Positions 9,430-21,162 are shown, counted from the first letter of the stretch. The stretch: 64,000 bases of DNA from Agaricus subrufescens (GCA_029945375.1 CM057057.1:1054001-1118000), one strand, 5' to 3'. Numbers and translations are program-made. The notes: generated from the letters alone by a model not told the origin.

Positions 9430-11676
9430 TAGATGCTCGCTGAAGTGCGGGCACCGGAGCAGGAGCCTCGCAAAGGACCCAAGCCCTAATTTCTGGTTGA
9501 GAATGCATATCTGTTCGCTGCGGGTCAAGAGATCACTCGATCACGGCTTTTCTCACGAGCCACTCTCAACACGAAAGCACGTTGCCCATTCGCGGCACCT
9601 CCCCGTTGTTCCAGAGACACGCTCGCCTTGGAGAATTACCAAGAAAAAATTTGGATCTAGTCCAAGAGTCTGCCTCGGAGTCATCTCCCCCTGCGACTGA
9701 CCGTGCAAGCAGCTCAACCGGCTGGATGCACCTGTCCGGCAGCTGACATGCTGGTGCGTTCTTGACTGTCCATGTTGGCAGCATACTCTTAATACTTGAC
9801 GTATCCGCAGAGCATCCCATACCATGGACACACCACCCTTCTTGCTCAACGGCGCCGCTGAGTATCGTCAAGAACACTCCTCGCGAAGAAAGTCTGGATG
9901 AACGTACCGCTATCTTCACCACTTTACTGCAAGCCTATCACCACACCCAGACTGTTACACCTCTCGGCAACCTTTACAGAAGCTCATTCGTCAGAACTCC
10001 TTTCCCAGCGGGTGGTGACTACCACCGTCCTGTTATCATTCGCCTCTGCTTTTGTGCATCGGGCCAACAATGACCCATCATCAGAAGAAATCATTCAAAG
10101 GCCATCGCGACGGGGGCTGCTGACCTATGGGCAAGTATACTAAGGAGGTGACAAAGATGTTCCGCTCCTGCCATTCCGCTGGCTCCGCCCAAATTCCGGC
10201 AAATGTACGTCGCTGTGTTCGTGGTTGCTCTTCAAAGTATCTCATAGATTCTTATTAGTGACTCGTATATATCAAGTCAACTCGGCCAGCTATCGCCCGG
10301 TCGTTCTGTACCGTGGCATAAAGCATCGTCACTTTTCGAATCTCTCAGAAAGCCGGGCTACAACTTCATCCACCCCGGGCACAATGCTTTCACGCTTACA
10401 ATCTCCATACCCCACCCAATCGTCTTAGACATCCCCCGGGCGAATGTGTTCTAACTCTGGTTGAAAGAACCTCAGTCAGTGGCCGCTTATGATCATAATT
10501 AATACGCACTCAACAGATTTAAAAATAGGCTGCCGATTTTCACGCGAGGGAATGCCGTTGCTTTAGGAGTGACAAGTTCTCACCCGCCCTCTCCAATGTT
10601 CAAACACTACAAGAGCCCATCCTTCTCGTCTCATGTGTCCGTTGGATCGCTCACACGCTACATACCCTTATCGCTCCTCCTCTAACCACCGCCGCTCAGC
10701 ATGACACCAAGAATACCCTACCTAATCGCTGTGCCTCGTCAGTATGTACGTGCTCTCTGAATCTCAATCGTTATATTCCGATTCCATCACTGATGCTAAA
10801 AAGGGATATCGGTGACCTAATAATGCATGATTGGAGATTTGCCCCACCGGCTTGCTCGATTCCAACCTCCGACCTCCATTCGTATTGTATTTCACACTAT
10901 GGGGATCCAACGGTGTTATAATTCTGGTGCGGACCCGAGGCGCCCGGCTGGCCCTCTATATCATGGGAGCGGTGAAGAGGTTGGTTGATAGTTCGTATTG
11001 TACTCCATTTCGGGTGAGTGACCCGCTCTTGTCTCTAAGATTCTTCGCTGACAGCAGTGATGTAGTGTGACTCTTGTATGCACTTCTTTTACTCTTTGCT
11101 GTCGTCACATAGAGATTCCTTCGAGGCGAAATTTGATTATGTCGCCATGTTTTAAACCAGCGGACTTTTGTCGACCTATGCCGCGCTCTTGTGAGACTCG
11201 TAGACGCGATCGTCTCGAAGAATAGTCGATACAAATTGCGGGGATGATTACTCCCTGCTAGAATTTGCCTTAGAGTCATCTTCCTCGATAGTTTACGGCA
11301 ATATATAACCCTCTTTCTTGTTACCATATAGTAGCTGTCAAGTCGGCGCGCTTTTACTATTGCCCAACATATCTTGATAAATTTGTGGGCCTCCCCAAAC
11401 ACTCTTGAGCTCTCGTCGGGCTGCGTCCCTGGACGGCATGCCACACACGCCCTATGTATAGTTGCCCAAAGTCTAGGTGAATGTACCATCGCCGAGCTTG
11501 TGCACTGGAAGTTTCGGTCATCACCTGTTGAGGATCTATTCACTATTTCTATCTTAATGGCTGTTAATTAACAAGAATTTCGCAACATTCTCGCTGCTTA
11601 TCAAGTCCGCCAAAATCAAGAATTTGAATTCCAGAAAAACGTAACGCATACAAAAGTACAAGGATGAAAATTGGGT
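9430..11676. repeat. Duplicated block Q, copy 1 (3' of NACHT gene 2)
   Basis: Non-coding block recurring at 25930-27448 plus 32643-33334 (interrupted by copia element 2) and at 43490-45584. Shared landmarks include CGAATCTCTCAGAAAGCC near 10337 and the phrase TGCTAAAAAGGGATAT near 10794. It lies directly downstream of each NACHT gene's 3' end and defines the boundary between array units. Confidence 0.7.
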
Positions 11677-13851
11677 TTATGCTTCATCAGGGCATGAAAT
11701 CACATAACGTACTCGACCCGTTTCAAACTCCCGTTCTTTGACTATTTTCGAGTCGTCTTCAGTATATTCATATTCAAAAGCTGCAAACCGCCCCCCTGCT
11801 GTTCCACCAATCAGCACTTGAAGTTGTGGTCTGCGCTGCTGAAACATCTGAATATTTGATATGTGGCACTCAATAAAGAATTCGGACTAGAACAGAATAT
11901 CATAACACATCAGTATACTACACACCCTAAAAAAATTTAACCTTACAAGTTGCCACCAAACGGTTCCCTCATCCGAACCAGTAATCCTTCCATCATATAG
12001 TAATGCAACGCAGTGATCAAGTCTGAGCTCTCGAAACTCAATCGCATGAAAGAGACCTCTAGAGCTCAGCTCCATCTGATATGTCTACAAACCAAATCAG
12101 AGACTGACGATATAGCGTAAATTAGGGACTTACATTCCAGAGAGTAAACAAAGTCACGAAAAAATTATTCTTGGGAGAAATAATTTGAGATACTGTAAAA
12201 TAATCTAATTGACCAAGTATGTCAAAGAATAGACCCTGAATTTGCGGCAATTCAAGTCCCGGAGATTCAACAACTTCATTTAATGCTCGGTGAACATTCC
12301 AAAAGAGCTCCCTGGAGAAATACGGATCAAAGTCATGGCTTGATAGGCTGAAATCAGAAAGATGCTGTGAAAAATATTTAGCCCACTGAGATTCATCTAG
12401 TTTATTAAAATCAGGATAAGTGGCAATATATGATATAAAAACTCACCGGATGAGCCATGACACCACCTCTTGTAGTCTAACCACAAATTACATAGCATCT
12501 TACGTGCATTGATTAAAGACTGGTTTGTTGAGCTAGAGAATTTCTTGGAGCGGGTAGAGTCTTCCAGATATCCATAAAATGAAGCATGAAAGATGATATG
12601 CTTCCAAGGGTCCCCAAGAGGTGTCAGAAGCATCGGATAGCAACCATTGAGTGCAGCATCAACCACATTCAATTTGGTGCTGAAAGTAACAGAGATGCCA
12701 ATGGGATATTGAAGACTGTTGAAGAAGGAACCCGAAGATGTTTGTGCATTGAGTAAAACATCCAGCACCTGTTTTGTTGTCGGCCACATGTCAGGAGAGA
12801 CGGAATCAAGGATATGGGTGTATAACGCATCAACATAAATGAAGGGATGGTCATCAGATGGATCAACTTCATCAATGAGAGCTAGCAGCTGGTTGAGACG
12901 TGTGATGGGGTTGCCAGCAGCATAGGGATCTTCAATGAATCGGATCGCTATACTGCCAAATACGAAGTGGCGGGTCATAGCACCTGCCAGTTTGAGTAAT
13001 TGCTCCCTGCTAGGCCAAGTCGGTGGTACCATTTGTGGATATTTTGCACGGATTGTGTCAAAATTGTGGTTGAGGAAGTCTTCTGCACCATAGTAAAAGT
13101 TGGAGTGGGCAATAGGGATGATAAAGTATTGGCACCGAAAATTGTCTAATTCTGGCTTGTCGTCTGATTCAAGTTTATCAGACTGATGCCTGAACAAAAG
13201 GTAACCAGTTTCAAAGCTTCCACAAGATAAGACAGGAAGCTGTGGATGATATGATTGAAAGTGTGATACATCACGGAAAACTTGATCCTAAAAAGATATG
13301 TCAATACAGTGGATACATCAGTGATTTGTTCCTTACTTGTTCAAGCCAGTGACTGAAAGAATGGTTATAATAAAACAAAACGCAACCTAGATCCCTTTCA
13401 GCATGAGAAAATTGGAACTGTTCCAACCTCATTGCTGTAATGATCCCTCTAGACACAAGCGTATCACCATAAGCCTACACCAAAAATCAGCAAAGGGAAG
13501 GCATTTAAAACAGTACAATTTACCTCCTACATGCCAAACAACCAAGGCCACAGCGCATTAAAGTCGTCTGGTGATATATCGTGTGCTGTACCATATTCCA
13601 ACTGGCTCAGTAGATTGAAACACTGATCCTGATCCTCTTCTGATGAAAACGTCATTCCATTAGGATCGTGCTTTTCAACCAAAATGTCAGCTAGTGCTTT
13701 GTGGATGGATGATATACATGAATCGTGGAAGGATCTGAGTTTTGGCTTATGGGGTTTTTCACTAAGGGAGTAAATGATTAGGATGGTATTGTAAATAAAG
13801 TTTGGTGCTGGGCTTTTCACTCACTTCTGTTCAGGGATTATTGTTGAAAAG
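11677..13851 (-). pseudogene. NACHT gene 2, 3' half (second module and C-terminal domain)
   Basis: This is the downstream half of the gene whose 5' half is at 19250-21162; copia element 1 separates them. It encodes the exon with KHDPNGMTF (13527-13800 region), an exon with the QSYHPQLPVLSCG motif, and then the second module (12397-13197) with WPSREQLLKLAGA, FIYVDALYTHILD, WPTTKQVLDVLL and FHASFYGYLEDSTRS. It ends with the conserved C-terminal exon containing QLQVLIGG, AFEYEYTEDD and final PDEA, stop at 11677-11679. The second module resembles the post-NACHT part of module 1 but has no Walker A or B. With the insertion and the stop at 19916, the gene is dead. Confidence 0.8.
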
Positions 13852-14228
13852 TATTGGAGATACTTCGATATGCTAAGTCTCATTCTTTCTATTTTTATCT
13901 GTTATTCTATTTTCAACAATTCTCCATTCCACCGTACTGATTATCTTTCATCCTACTTTGAATTCTACCCCTAACACTATATAATTTCAACTTCAAATCT
14001 GTACAGTTTTTCTGGTGCCGGTTTCGCCGAATATTTATTCTTCAGCCACCGAAATTTTCACCTCAGTGGTCAACCTCGACTTCGTTGACACTGAGGTGAG
14101 TAGCTACATATGTTTACCGTTATCATACCTTTCCTGACTCGTAGTTAGATTTGTTGACTTCTTTAGGTAAATGAATATATAGTGGTCAACCTCGACTTTG
14201 TTGACACTGAGATTTGTTGACTTCTTTA
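13852..14228 (+). repeat. 5' LTR of copia element 1 (377 bp)
   Basis: Begins TATTGGAG and ends CTTCTTTA immediately before the primer binding site. Contains CTGTACAG (13999-14006), TATTTAT about 28 bp upstream of hairpin A, and the leader block at 14061-14228. The first base pair of the LTR is TA rather than the usual TG, in both copies. Confidence 0.93.
14061..14228 (+). other. LTR leader block: hairpin + intron-like segment + intron-less tandem copy (element 1)
   Basis: Hairpin A 14061-14095; intron-like segment 14096-14148 (GTGAGTAG ... GTTAG, 53 nt) with a consensus branch site CTGAC at 14134-14138, 10 nt before the AG; B 14149-14166; spacer 14167-14180. The second hairpin A' (14181-14211, one C/T difference from A) joins directly to a second B (14212-14228). 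The sequence present in copy 1 and absent from copy 2 is exactly the GT...AG segment. The same block is repeated in the 3' LTR. Confidence 0.75.
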
Positions 14229-14240
14229 GGTTATGGGCCC
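14229..14240 (+). promoter_or_regulatory. Primer binding site, initiator-Met tRNA anticodon arm
   Basis: GGTTATGGGCCC directly follows the LTR and is complementary to the GGGCCCATAACC of eukaryotic initiator-Met tRNA around its CAT anticodon. This is the half-tRNA priming known from Drosophila copia and relatives. Element 2 has the identical site. Confidence 0.85.
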
Positions 14241-14313
14241 CGGTCTGTAAAACTTAAATCAACAAAGCAAAACTTGAACAACACAAACCACTTACTTTAA
14301 CAAACATTTAACC

Positions 14314-16761
14314 ATGTCCAATACCGGTGGAAGCGCTCCTCCAATATTTGCTGACAACGCTAAATTCAACGGAATGAATTGGGTAACTTGGAAGGGCTTG
14401 ATACAAATCGCCACAGACCTGCACGGCGTGTCTGGATATCTTGACGGAACTATCCCAAACCCTTCCCAACCGCCGACTACGGGTCCTACAGCACCCACTA
14501 TCCCTACAGCCCCCCCGGCTCCTACAGCTCCTGCAACAACTACCGCAGCGACGACACCTGTCCAACCATCTGAAACTCCTTGGGAGTCCACGAACCCCGC
14601 TCCAGCTGAGTGGAAAGTCCGTAATGCATGGGCGATGGGTTTACTGATCTACAACACCACGGACCCCCTTGGACTGGGCATAAACATTCAAGGTACTGCA
14701 GCAGACGCATGGAAGTCTTACACTGATGGGTACCAAGTCGCATTGGAAGTCGCCCTTGCAAACGCCGAGCAAGACCTTCGCAACATGAGCTATACAGATG
14801 GTCAGGACTTCATTGACTTCATATCGAAACTTCGCACCAAATGGTCGAGCACTACTGCACTTGGGGCAAAAATAGATGATTCGGCATTCAGGATGATCAT
14901 CCTTAACGCACTTCCTCGATCCTGGGATTCAATTGTGGCCACCTTGTACACCACCCACACATCTCGCGATGCCATAAATCAACTCATGACCCATTGGGCC
15001 AGAATCAGTAGGGATCATGCCGTCAATCCACAAACTACCACCACTGCTCTTCGAGTTGAAGGGAATTCTGGCGGAGGTGGTGGGGGTGGTAACAGTCAGG
15101 TCCGCATCTGCAGTAATCCAAACTGCAATAGGCAAGGGCATACGATCGAGTCTTGTTATTGGCCTGGTGGAGGAAAAGCCGGGCAATTCCCTCCTGGCTT
15201 CGGGAAACGTAACAATAGGAGGAACTCGAACAGCAAACCCGCTACCGGGCAACAGACGACCACTAATGCTGTCAGCAAAAACACTGAACAGGTCTTCGCT
15301 TTAGCCACTTACATTCCCCCCAAAGTTGACACTCTTGAGGTACATTCCCAGCTGAAACCCCAATCGCCGTCCCAGTCTGACCATGCAAATCCCTCTACCA
15401 GAATTTCTAAACCAAATCTGGTATTTGGAATGGCCGATGTTAGAGACGTATGGGATGATATGGATGCAGAGCCTACCTTGTTGATACCTCATTGCCTCAA
15501 TGTTGATACTACTTCAAATGAAGCGTACATCCTTCTTGATTCTGGCACCAGTGACCACTGCTTCGTCGCTAGGCAATGCTTTTCCACATATGATGCCATT
15601 TCACCTCCTCGCACTGGGAATTCTGCGGGAAAGGACTCAACTTTCTTGATTGAGGGATCCGGGACTGCTGAATTCACCATGGTCATTGATGGTGTCTCGT
15701 CTAAGATCCTTATGTCCGACGCACTTCATACCCCACATCTACGGTCCAGCTTAATTTCAGTATCAAAACTGGTTAGCAAGGGACTCACAGTGAGCTTCGA
15801 GGGGAATACTGCGAAGGTTAGGAGATCGAATGGTGTTACAGTTCTCGTCGCCATAAAACAAAACGGACTCTATGTCATCCCAGCGAGCGTCGTGCAACGC
15901 ACTGAGGTCAACACATTCCAGTCAAAGCAAAAGGCTGTCGATTTTGAAATATGGCATCGAAGGTTGGGGCATGCGGGCACGGATACATTGAAGGGGATGA
16001 TTGGTGGCAAACTAGTGGACGGATTGGAAATCAGTGGCCCAGCGGAAATGAGAGCACTATGCGAAGACTGCATCTACGGTACTCACACGAGTCACCCATT
16101 CAAGGAATCCACCGCTAACGAAAAGGAAACCTTGGAACGCGTACACGTCAACATATGGGGGCCAGCCTCGACCCAATCCGCAGGCGGCGCGAAATATTTC
16201 ATGTTACTTGTGGATGGTGCCACATCGTATAGGACTGTATACTTCTTGTCTTCCACGTCTGTGGACGCTACACTTCAGGCTTTCATGGACTTTCATCGGC
16301 AGGCCGAACGGCAAACAGGAAAAAGGTTGAAATGGGTGTGGCTGGATATGGGGAAGGAATGGTGTAACTCAGCGTGGGACGAATACGTAAAGAAACACGG
16401 CATTGTGTTGGACTTCACAACCCCATACGCCCACCAACAAAATGGGAAGGCAGAGTGCTCGATGCGCACCTTACTCGACACCGCCTGCACCATGCTAGCC
16501 GACTCCAGATTGCCGCAGAAGTTCTGGGCAGATGCTGTCCAGACTGCGGTATATACCCGGAACTTCATCCCCAGTGCAAATGTCATCCCTTCTGAAGCCT
16601 GGTTTGGACGACGCCAGGATATCTCCCATCTGAGGCCATTCAGTTCTACAGCCTATGCTCATATCCCCCACGAAGTCAGCCCGTCAAAACTTGCTCCCCG
16701 CTCCGTTAAGCTTACCTTGATAGGGTACTTCGATCGATCCGGATACAAATTGCTGGACTGA
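14314..16761 (+). pseudogene. copia Gag-Pol, N-terminal part (Gag, protease, integrase), broken
   Basis: 815 codons from ATG 14314 to a TGA. In order: Gag, a zinc knuckle of spacing C-X4-C-X4-H-X4-C (CSNPNCNRQGHTIESC), protease active site LLDSGTSDHC, the HHCC region (WHRRLGHAG ... CEDCIYGTH) and the integrase core. The first core motif reads HVNIWGP where element 2 has HIDIWGP, so the first catalytic Asp is Asn; the glutamate in QQNGKAEC is present. The stop falls after KLLD, where element 2 continues KLLDRTSG. Pol resumes in another frame after the foldback insertion. Confidence 0.93.
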
Positions 16762-16785
16762 ACAACTGGCTCTGTTTCTAAATCT

Positions 16786-16905
16786 CATCAACAAAAGGTT
16801 TGGCTACTTGAAGCTACTTGAAGCTACTTGAGGGCTACTTGAAAATTCTCAAGTAGCCCTCAAGTAGCTTCAAGTAGCTTCAAGTAGCCAAACCTTTTGC
16901 TGATG
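16786..16905. repeat. Foldback (long inverted repeat) insertion inside pol
   Basis: Two 51-nt arms (16792-16842 and 16849-16899) are perfect reverse complements around the 6-nt loop AAATTC. With one mismatch they extend to 57 nt (16786 and 16905). Each arm consists of tandem variants of GCTACTTGAA. The insert sits between codons for S-K-S and R-D-V-I-F that are adjacent in element 2, so it is a secondary insertion. No clear target duplication was seen. It resembles a very small MITE or foldback element. Confidence 0.88.
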
Positions 16906-16915
16906 GCCTAGAGAT

Positions 16916-18855
16916 GTGATATTCGAAGAGACGTGCCCCCACTTTTCCACAGACCCCATTGTACGCTTTGACGCTGACGAGCTAACACCAAAATCCACTG
17001 CCATTGCCCCACGACCTAAGCCCTTCACTGATCTACACCCTACACCTCCTTCACCCATGACGTCCCCGCCTTTGCCCTCGACACCAGGCCCTGTAATCCT
17101 GCCGGTTCTCTCCAACCCAACGTCGAAGGGCACAACCCCCGATAGTGAAGAGGAAGTTTCTGACGCCATGATGCCCGGGGGAGACACACCAATTGCCATT
17201 CGCAAACCAAAGCGGGAAACTAGGTTATCTGCGAGGATGAGGGAGAGTCTGGAGTACTTAAGCAGGCCCACTGCAAGTATGGCTTCCATTGATGTGGACG
17301 ATTTGGCCGTTCCAGCGACCTATAAACAGGTGATGTTGCGTCCTGACCTTTGGTTGGAGCTGATGATGCAGGAACTTACAGTGATGAAGGAGAAGGATGT
17401 TTTTCGTCTCGTGGATCGGCCGTTGGGGAAGAATGTCGTGAAGTCAAAGTGGGTTTTTGCGAACAAGTATGACGATGAGGGAAGGATTGTGAAGAGGAAG
17501 GCGCACTTGGTTGCAAAAGGGTTTACTCAGATCCTAGGCGAGGACTATGACGAGACTTACACCTCTGTGGCACGTCTCAAATCTGTTCAGATGGTGTGCG
17601 CCATTGCGGCATCGCGCGGTCTCCAACTCTGGCAAGTTGACTTTGTCTCGGCCTTCCTCAATAGCGAAAACACTTTTGAGATCTACATGGAACAGCCGCC
17701 AGGTTTTGACGAGGGGGGAGACGACAAGGTGTGGCTACTCCTCAAGACCCTATATGGCATTATGCAGGGAGCCCACGACTGGGCGATTACACTCGAACGC
17801 ACCTATAACGGCCATGGATATTACACATCGAAAGCCGATTCGCAAATCCGATCCAAACTTATTGACAACAAATTTACCTTAACTTCCACATGGACGGATG
17901 ACATCCTAGGGGCGTCTTTGACTGAGGCTGGAGAGATGAAAGCTAAGGAGGAATTAAAGAGTAGCTATGAGATAAAAGACCTGGACGAGGCGAAGTACAT
18001 CTTGGAGATGAAGATTGAGAAGAGAAGTGACGGGAGCATCAAACTATCACAACGGGCCTACTCCGAGCGTGTTATGGAGCGATTCAATATGGGCGAGGCG
18101 AAACCCCGCAGCACACCACTCCCCGCTGGCATCACCCTTTCCTTGAAGGACTCGCCAGAAACAAATGAGGGGATACAGGACATGAAGGGAATACCATATC
18201 GCGAGGCTCTTGGCTCGTTGATGTGGCTCCAGGTAGCTACGTGTCCCGACTTGTCATACTCGGTGAATCTCCTCTCGCGATTTGCTCACAACCCAGGACG
18301 CGCACATTGGAACGCCCTAAAACACACACTCGCTTACGTTAAGGGGACCTTGAACTACGGTATTACCTACTATCAAAACTCCAATCTTCGCCCATTTGGA
18401 TACGTCGACGCCGACTACACAGGGGATGTTGACGCACGACGGTCAACTGAAGGCCATATCTTTTTCGTGGGGGAGGACCGGTATCTTGGGCGAGCAAATG
18501 GCAGGAAACCGTGGCATTGTCAACTGTCGAAGCCGAATATATGGCTTTCACCTGGGCTACCCAACAAGCCATATGGCTCAGCAAATTCCTTGATGAAGTC
18601 GGACTACCACAGGAAACGCCAATCAATGTATTTGGAGACAACACGGGTGCGATCTCTAACACACAGAATGATAAAAACCATTGGAGAACAAAGCATATTG
18701 ACGTTAAACACCACTTCATCAAGGAAAAGGCTCGGCTCGGATTGGTTACCTTCAACTATGTTCCATCTTCAGAAAACTTGGCCGACATACTCACAAAACC
18801 TTTGGCAAAGGAAGCGGTCTTAAGATGCTGTGGAGATATAGGGATACGAGGATGA
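16916..18855 (+). pseudogene. copia Pol, reverse transcriptase and RNase H, frameshifted
   Basis: Reverse transcriptase is readable from about 17290: KSKWVFANKYD, AKGFTQILGEDYDETYTSV, LWQVDFVSAFLNS, and the active-site box TSTWTDDILGAS, which has Trp-Thr-Asp-Asp where most copia RTs have Tyr-x-Asp-Asp. The frame ends at 18823, but RNase H shifts to the frame of 18511-18855 because of a one-base deletion near 18472 within FFVAGG. RNase H then reads STVEAEYMAF to NLADILTKPL. Non-functional. Confidence 0.93.
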
Positions 18856-18872
18856 TATCGAAGCAGGGGGAG

Positions 18873-19249
18873 TATTGGAGATACTTCGATATGCTAAGTC
18901 TCATTCTTTCTATTTTTATCCATTATTCTATTTTCAACGATTCTCCATTCCACCGTACTGATTATCTTTCATCCTACTTTGAATTCTACCCCTAACACTA
19001 TATAGTTTCAAATTCAAATCTGTACAGTTTTTCTGGTGCCGGTTTCGCCGAATATTTATTCTTCAGCCACCGAAATTTTCACCTCAGTGGTCAACCTCGA
19101 CTTCGTTGACACTGAGGTGAGTAGCTACATATGTTTACCGTTATCATACCTTTCCTGACTCGTAGTTAGATTTGTTGACTTCTTTAGGTAAATGAATATA
19201 TAGTGGTCAACCTCGACTTTGTTGACACTGAGATTTGTTGACTTCTTTA
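18873..19249 (+). repeat. 3' LTR of copia element 1 (377 bp)
   Basis: Preceded by the polypurine tract GAAGCAGGGGGAG (18860-18872) and followed by the AAAAG target duplication. Same length as the 5' LTR with about five substitutions, which indicates a moderately recent insertion. Confidence 0.93.
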
Positions 19250-21162
19250 AAAAGAATTTCACCCATCGATCTCTGTACGTGAGGCCTAGATAATTGGTAT
19301 TTTCACATGATGCACGAAATTATCCCAATTCATTTACATACCTGAGGTTGGCGTATCTTTACTCTTAAATTTTTCCCAAACGCCGAGCCACAATTTGGGT
19401 AAGCCTGCTTTCACATCTCCAGGGGATATACAAAAATTTTGGGACCAAATCGAGTTCAGCAAATAGTCACTGAATGAGGCATGATAGAAAAACGTAAGGT
19501 CAAAGATGTTATCAGATACATTGAGGAGGGAATAGCAGCCATTCAATGCAGTATAAACAGTGGCCAGTTCGAGACCAAGAATGACTGCAATGCCTGCTGG
19601 TGTCTCCAACACTTCGTTATCAGTTTCTTGGCCCGCAAGAAGAACTCCGAGAACACGTTTTGTAATTGGCCATACGTCATCTGGAATATCTTCCAGAATG
19701 CGTGAGTACAGGACATCCAGGGGGACGAATGGTTGACTGTTGGGTGCAGGCATAGCACCGTTGAGAGCAGATAAGACTTGATTGAGGCGCATTGGAGGAG
19801 CATGTCGAGGCTGCACGATGAACCGAAGTGTTGTCTCAGCAAAGATGAAAAGACCAGATGCGGCGGCGGCTAACTTGGAGATTTGCTCTTCGCTAGGCCA
19901 TTCCTTTGGTACCCTTCACCCGGACTCTTTCCGGATTCTCTCTAGGTCATTCCTTATGAAGAGCTCGACATCTCGAATGGATTCTTCGGAGTCTACGGGA
20001 ACGTCCCTTGACCAATACGACAGTATGACTTTCTCTTCGTTGAACATGTCACTGATGTGTGGTTCCGGGCGACTGGAGATAGTCCAAAGAAGGGGAACAT
20101 CGGGATGCTTGAGGACAAAATCAGCAACGAGACGGATGATCTGCTTTTGCGATTCAAGTCCATCGAGCTCATCCAGCCCATCCAGTAAAACACCCCACAG
20201 TTTCGAACCAGCCCCAATCTTCTTGTCAACAAACGGTTCCACAATGAACATTTTGAACTGTTCCTCAATCCCTTTGTTGACTAGCTCAGGGTCTCGATCA
20301 AGCTTCTCAGTGATGTAGGCGCAGTATTCCTCGATACGTACAGCAAGCTGGTAGCCAACTGTGAGGAAAAGATGTCGGGAGGAATTACGTTTGTTCGGAC
20401 GAGAAATAAAGACAGATGCTCCCAACTCCTGAGCTTCCGCAAGTTTGTCGGCGAGAGTCTGCATGATCACCGATTTCCCAACTCCTGCCAGACCAACTAT
20501 CCAGAGGAGCAATTCGTCCTTTCCTTCGTCGTAGAACCAAGTGATTATATCTCCATTGATTTCGACCCGAGTACCAGGGTGACATTTGGGAACGGGTTCG
20601 CGAGCAGACGAGTCGCGATCAGCACCGGGAATGATATTCTTGGAAAGGTGTTTCATGGCTTGATGGAATGTCAATCTGGAGTATATGCAGATACGCTGGT
20701 ATCTTACCTTTGCTTCGTTGATCGCTACTGATATTGATTGTCATCCTCGTCGAAGTGTCAACCATGGTACAATTGTTGACGGCAAAATTACTACAACGGC
20801 CGAAAAAGCCATCGCCTGATCCTACAACAAATCCTGAGACTGTACAGAATATCAGTACACTGAGCCAATATGCGATCAGAGCGTTTATGACCTTGACTAG
20901 TAGATGCATGTCTCATATCCAGTGCACGGTGGCTCGGTGACGGCTCACCCATGACAGCAGCAGCATCGAGAGCAGAAGAATGAAGAGTTGGAGAAGAGGT
21001 TTGGGCAATAGCTGCGAGACCTGACGCAGAAATGAGTGGACTATTTATTGAAGACCAATAATCAGTGTACTCACCGCCAGCCACAGCTCCATCCCTCTTC
21101 TTGAAGGAAGACGGATTCCACGCATGATTATTCAACTTTCGACGTTTTGGGTCTGGGTCCAT
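19250..21162 (-). pseudogene. NACHT gene 2, 5' half (N-terminus, NACHT, module 1)
   Basis: Start codon at 21160-21162, aligned with genes 3 and 4. An N-terminal exon and a short exon with the NNCTMVDTSTR region are followed by the NACHT exon with P-loop GLAGVGKSVI and Walker B LLDGLDELD. At 19916-19918 a TGA replaces the CGA (Arg) seen in genes 3 and 4 at the FPRRVP motif; the same frame then continues through WPSEEQIS, FVPLDVLYSRILEDIPDD and FYHASFSDYLL. The next exon (RDRWVKFFS region) is cut at 19250 by copia element 1 and resumes at 13851. Two independent lesions make this a pseudogene. Confidence 0.88.

Larger units (their letters stand above)
13852..19249 (+). mobile_element. Ty1/copia retrotransposon, complete but decayed (element 1)
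   Basis: A 5398-bp element bounded by 377-bp LTRs and a 5-bp target-site duplication AAAAG (13847-13851 and 19250-19254). The LTRs differ at about five positions by eye. Defects: a TGA stop after KLLD (16759-16761), a foldback insertion in pol (16786-16905), a one-base deletion near 18472 in RNase H, and Asn in place of the first catalytic Asp of integrase. It lies antisense inside an exon of NACHT gene 2. Confidence 0.95.

Noticed and set aside
9085..9528. 147-codon minus-strand frame
   Set aside because: No domain, no conserved counterpart in the other array units, and it overlaps the start of repeat block Q.
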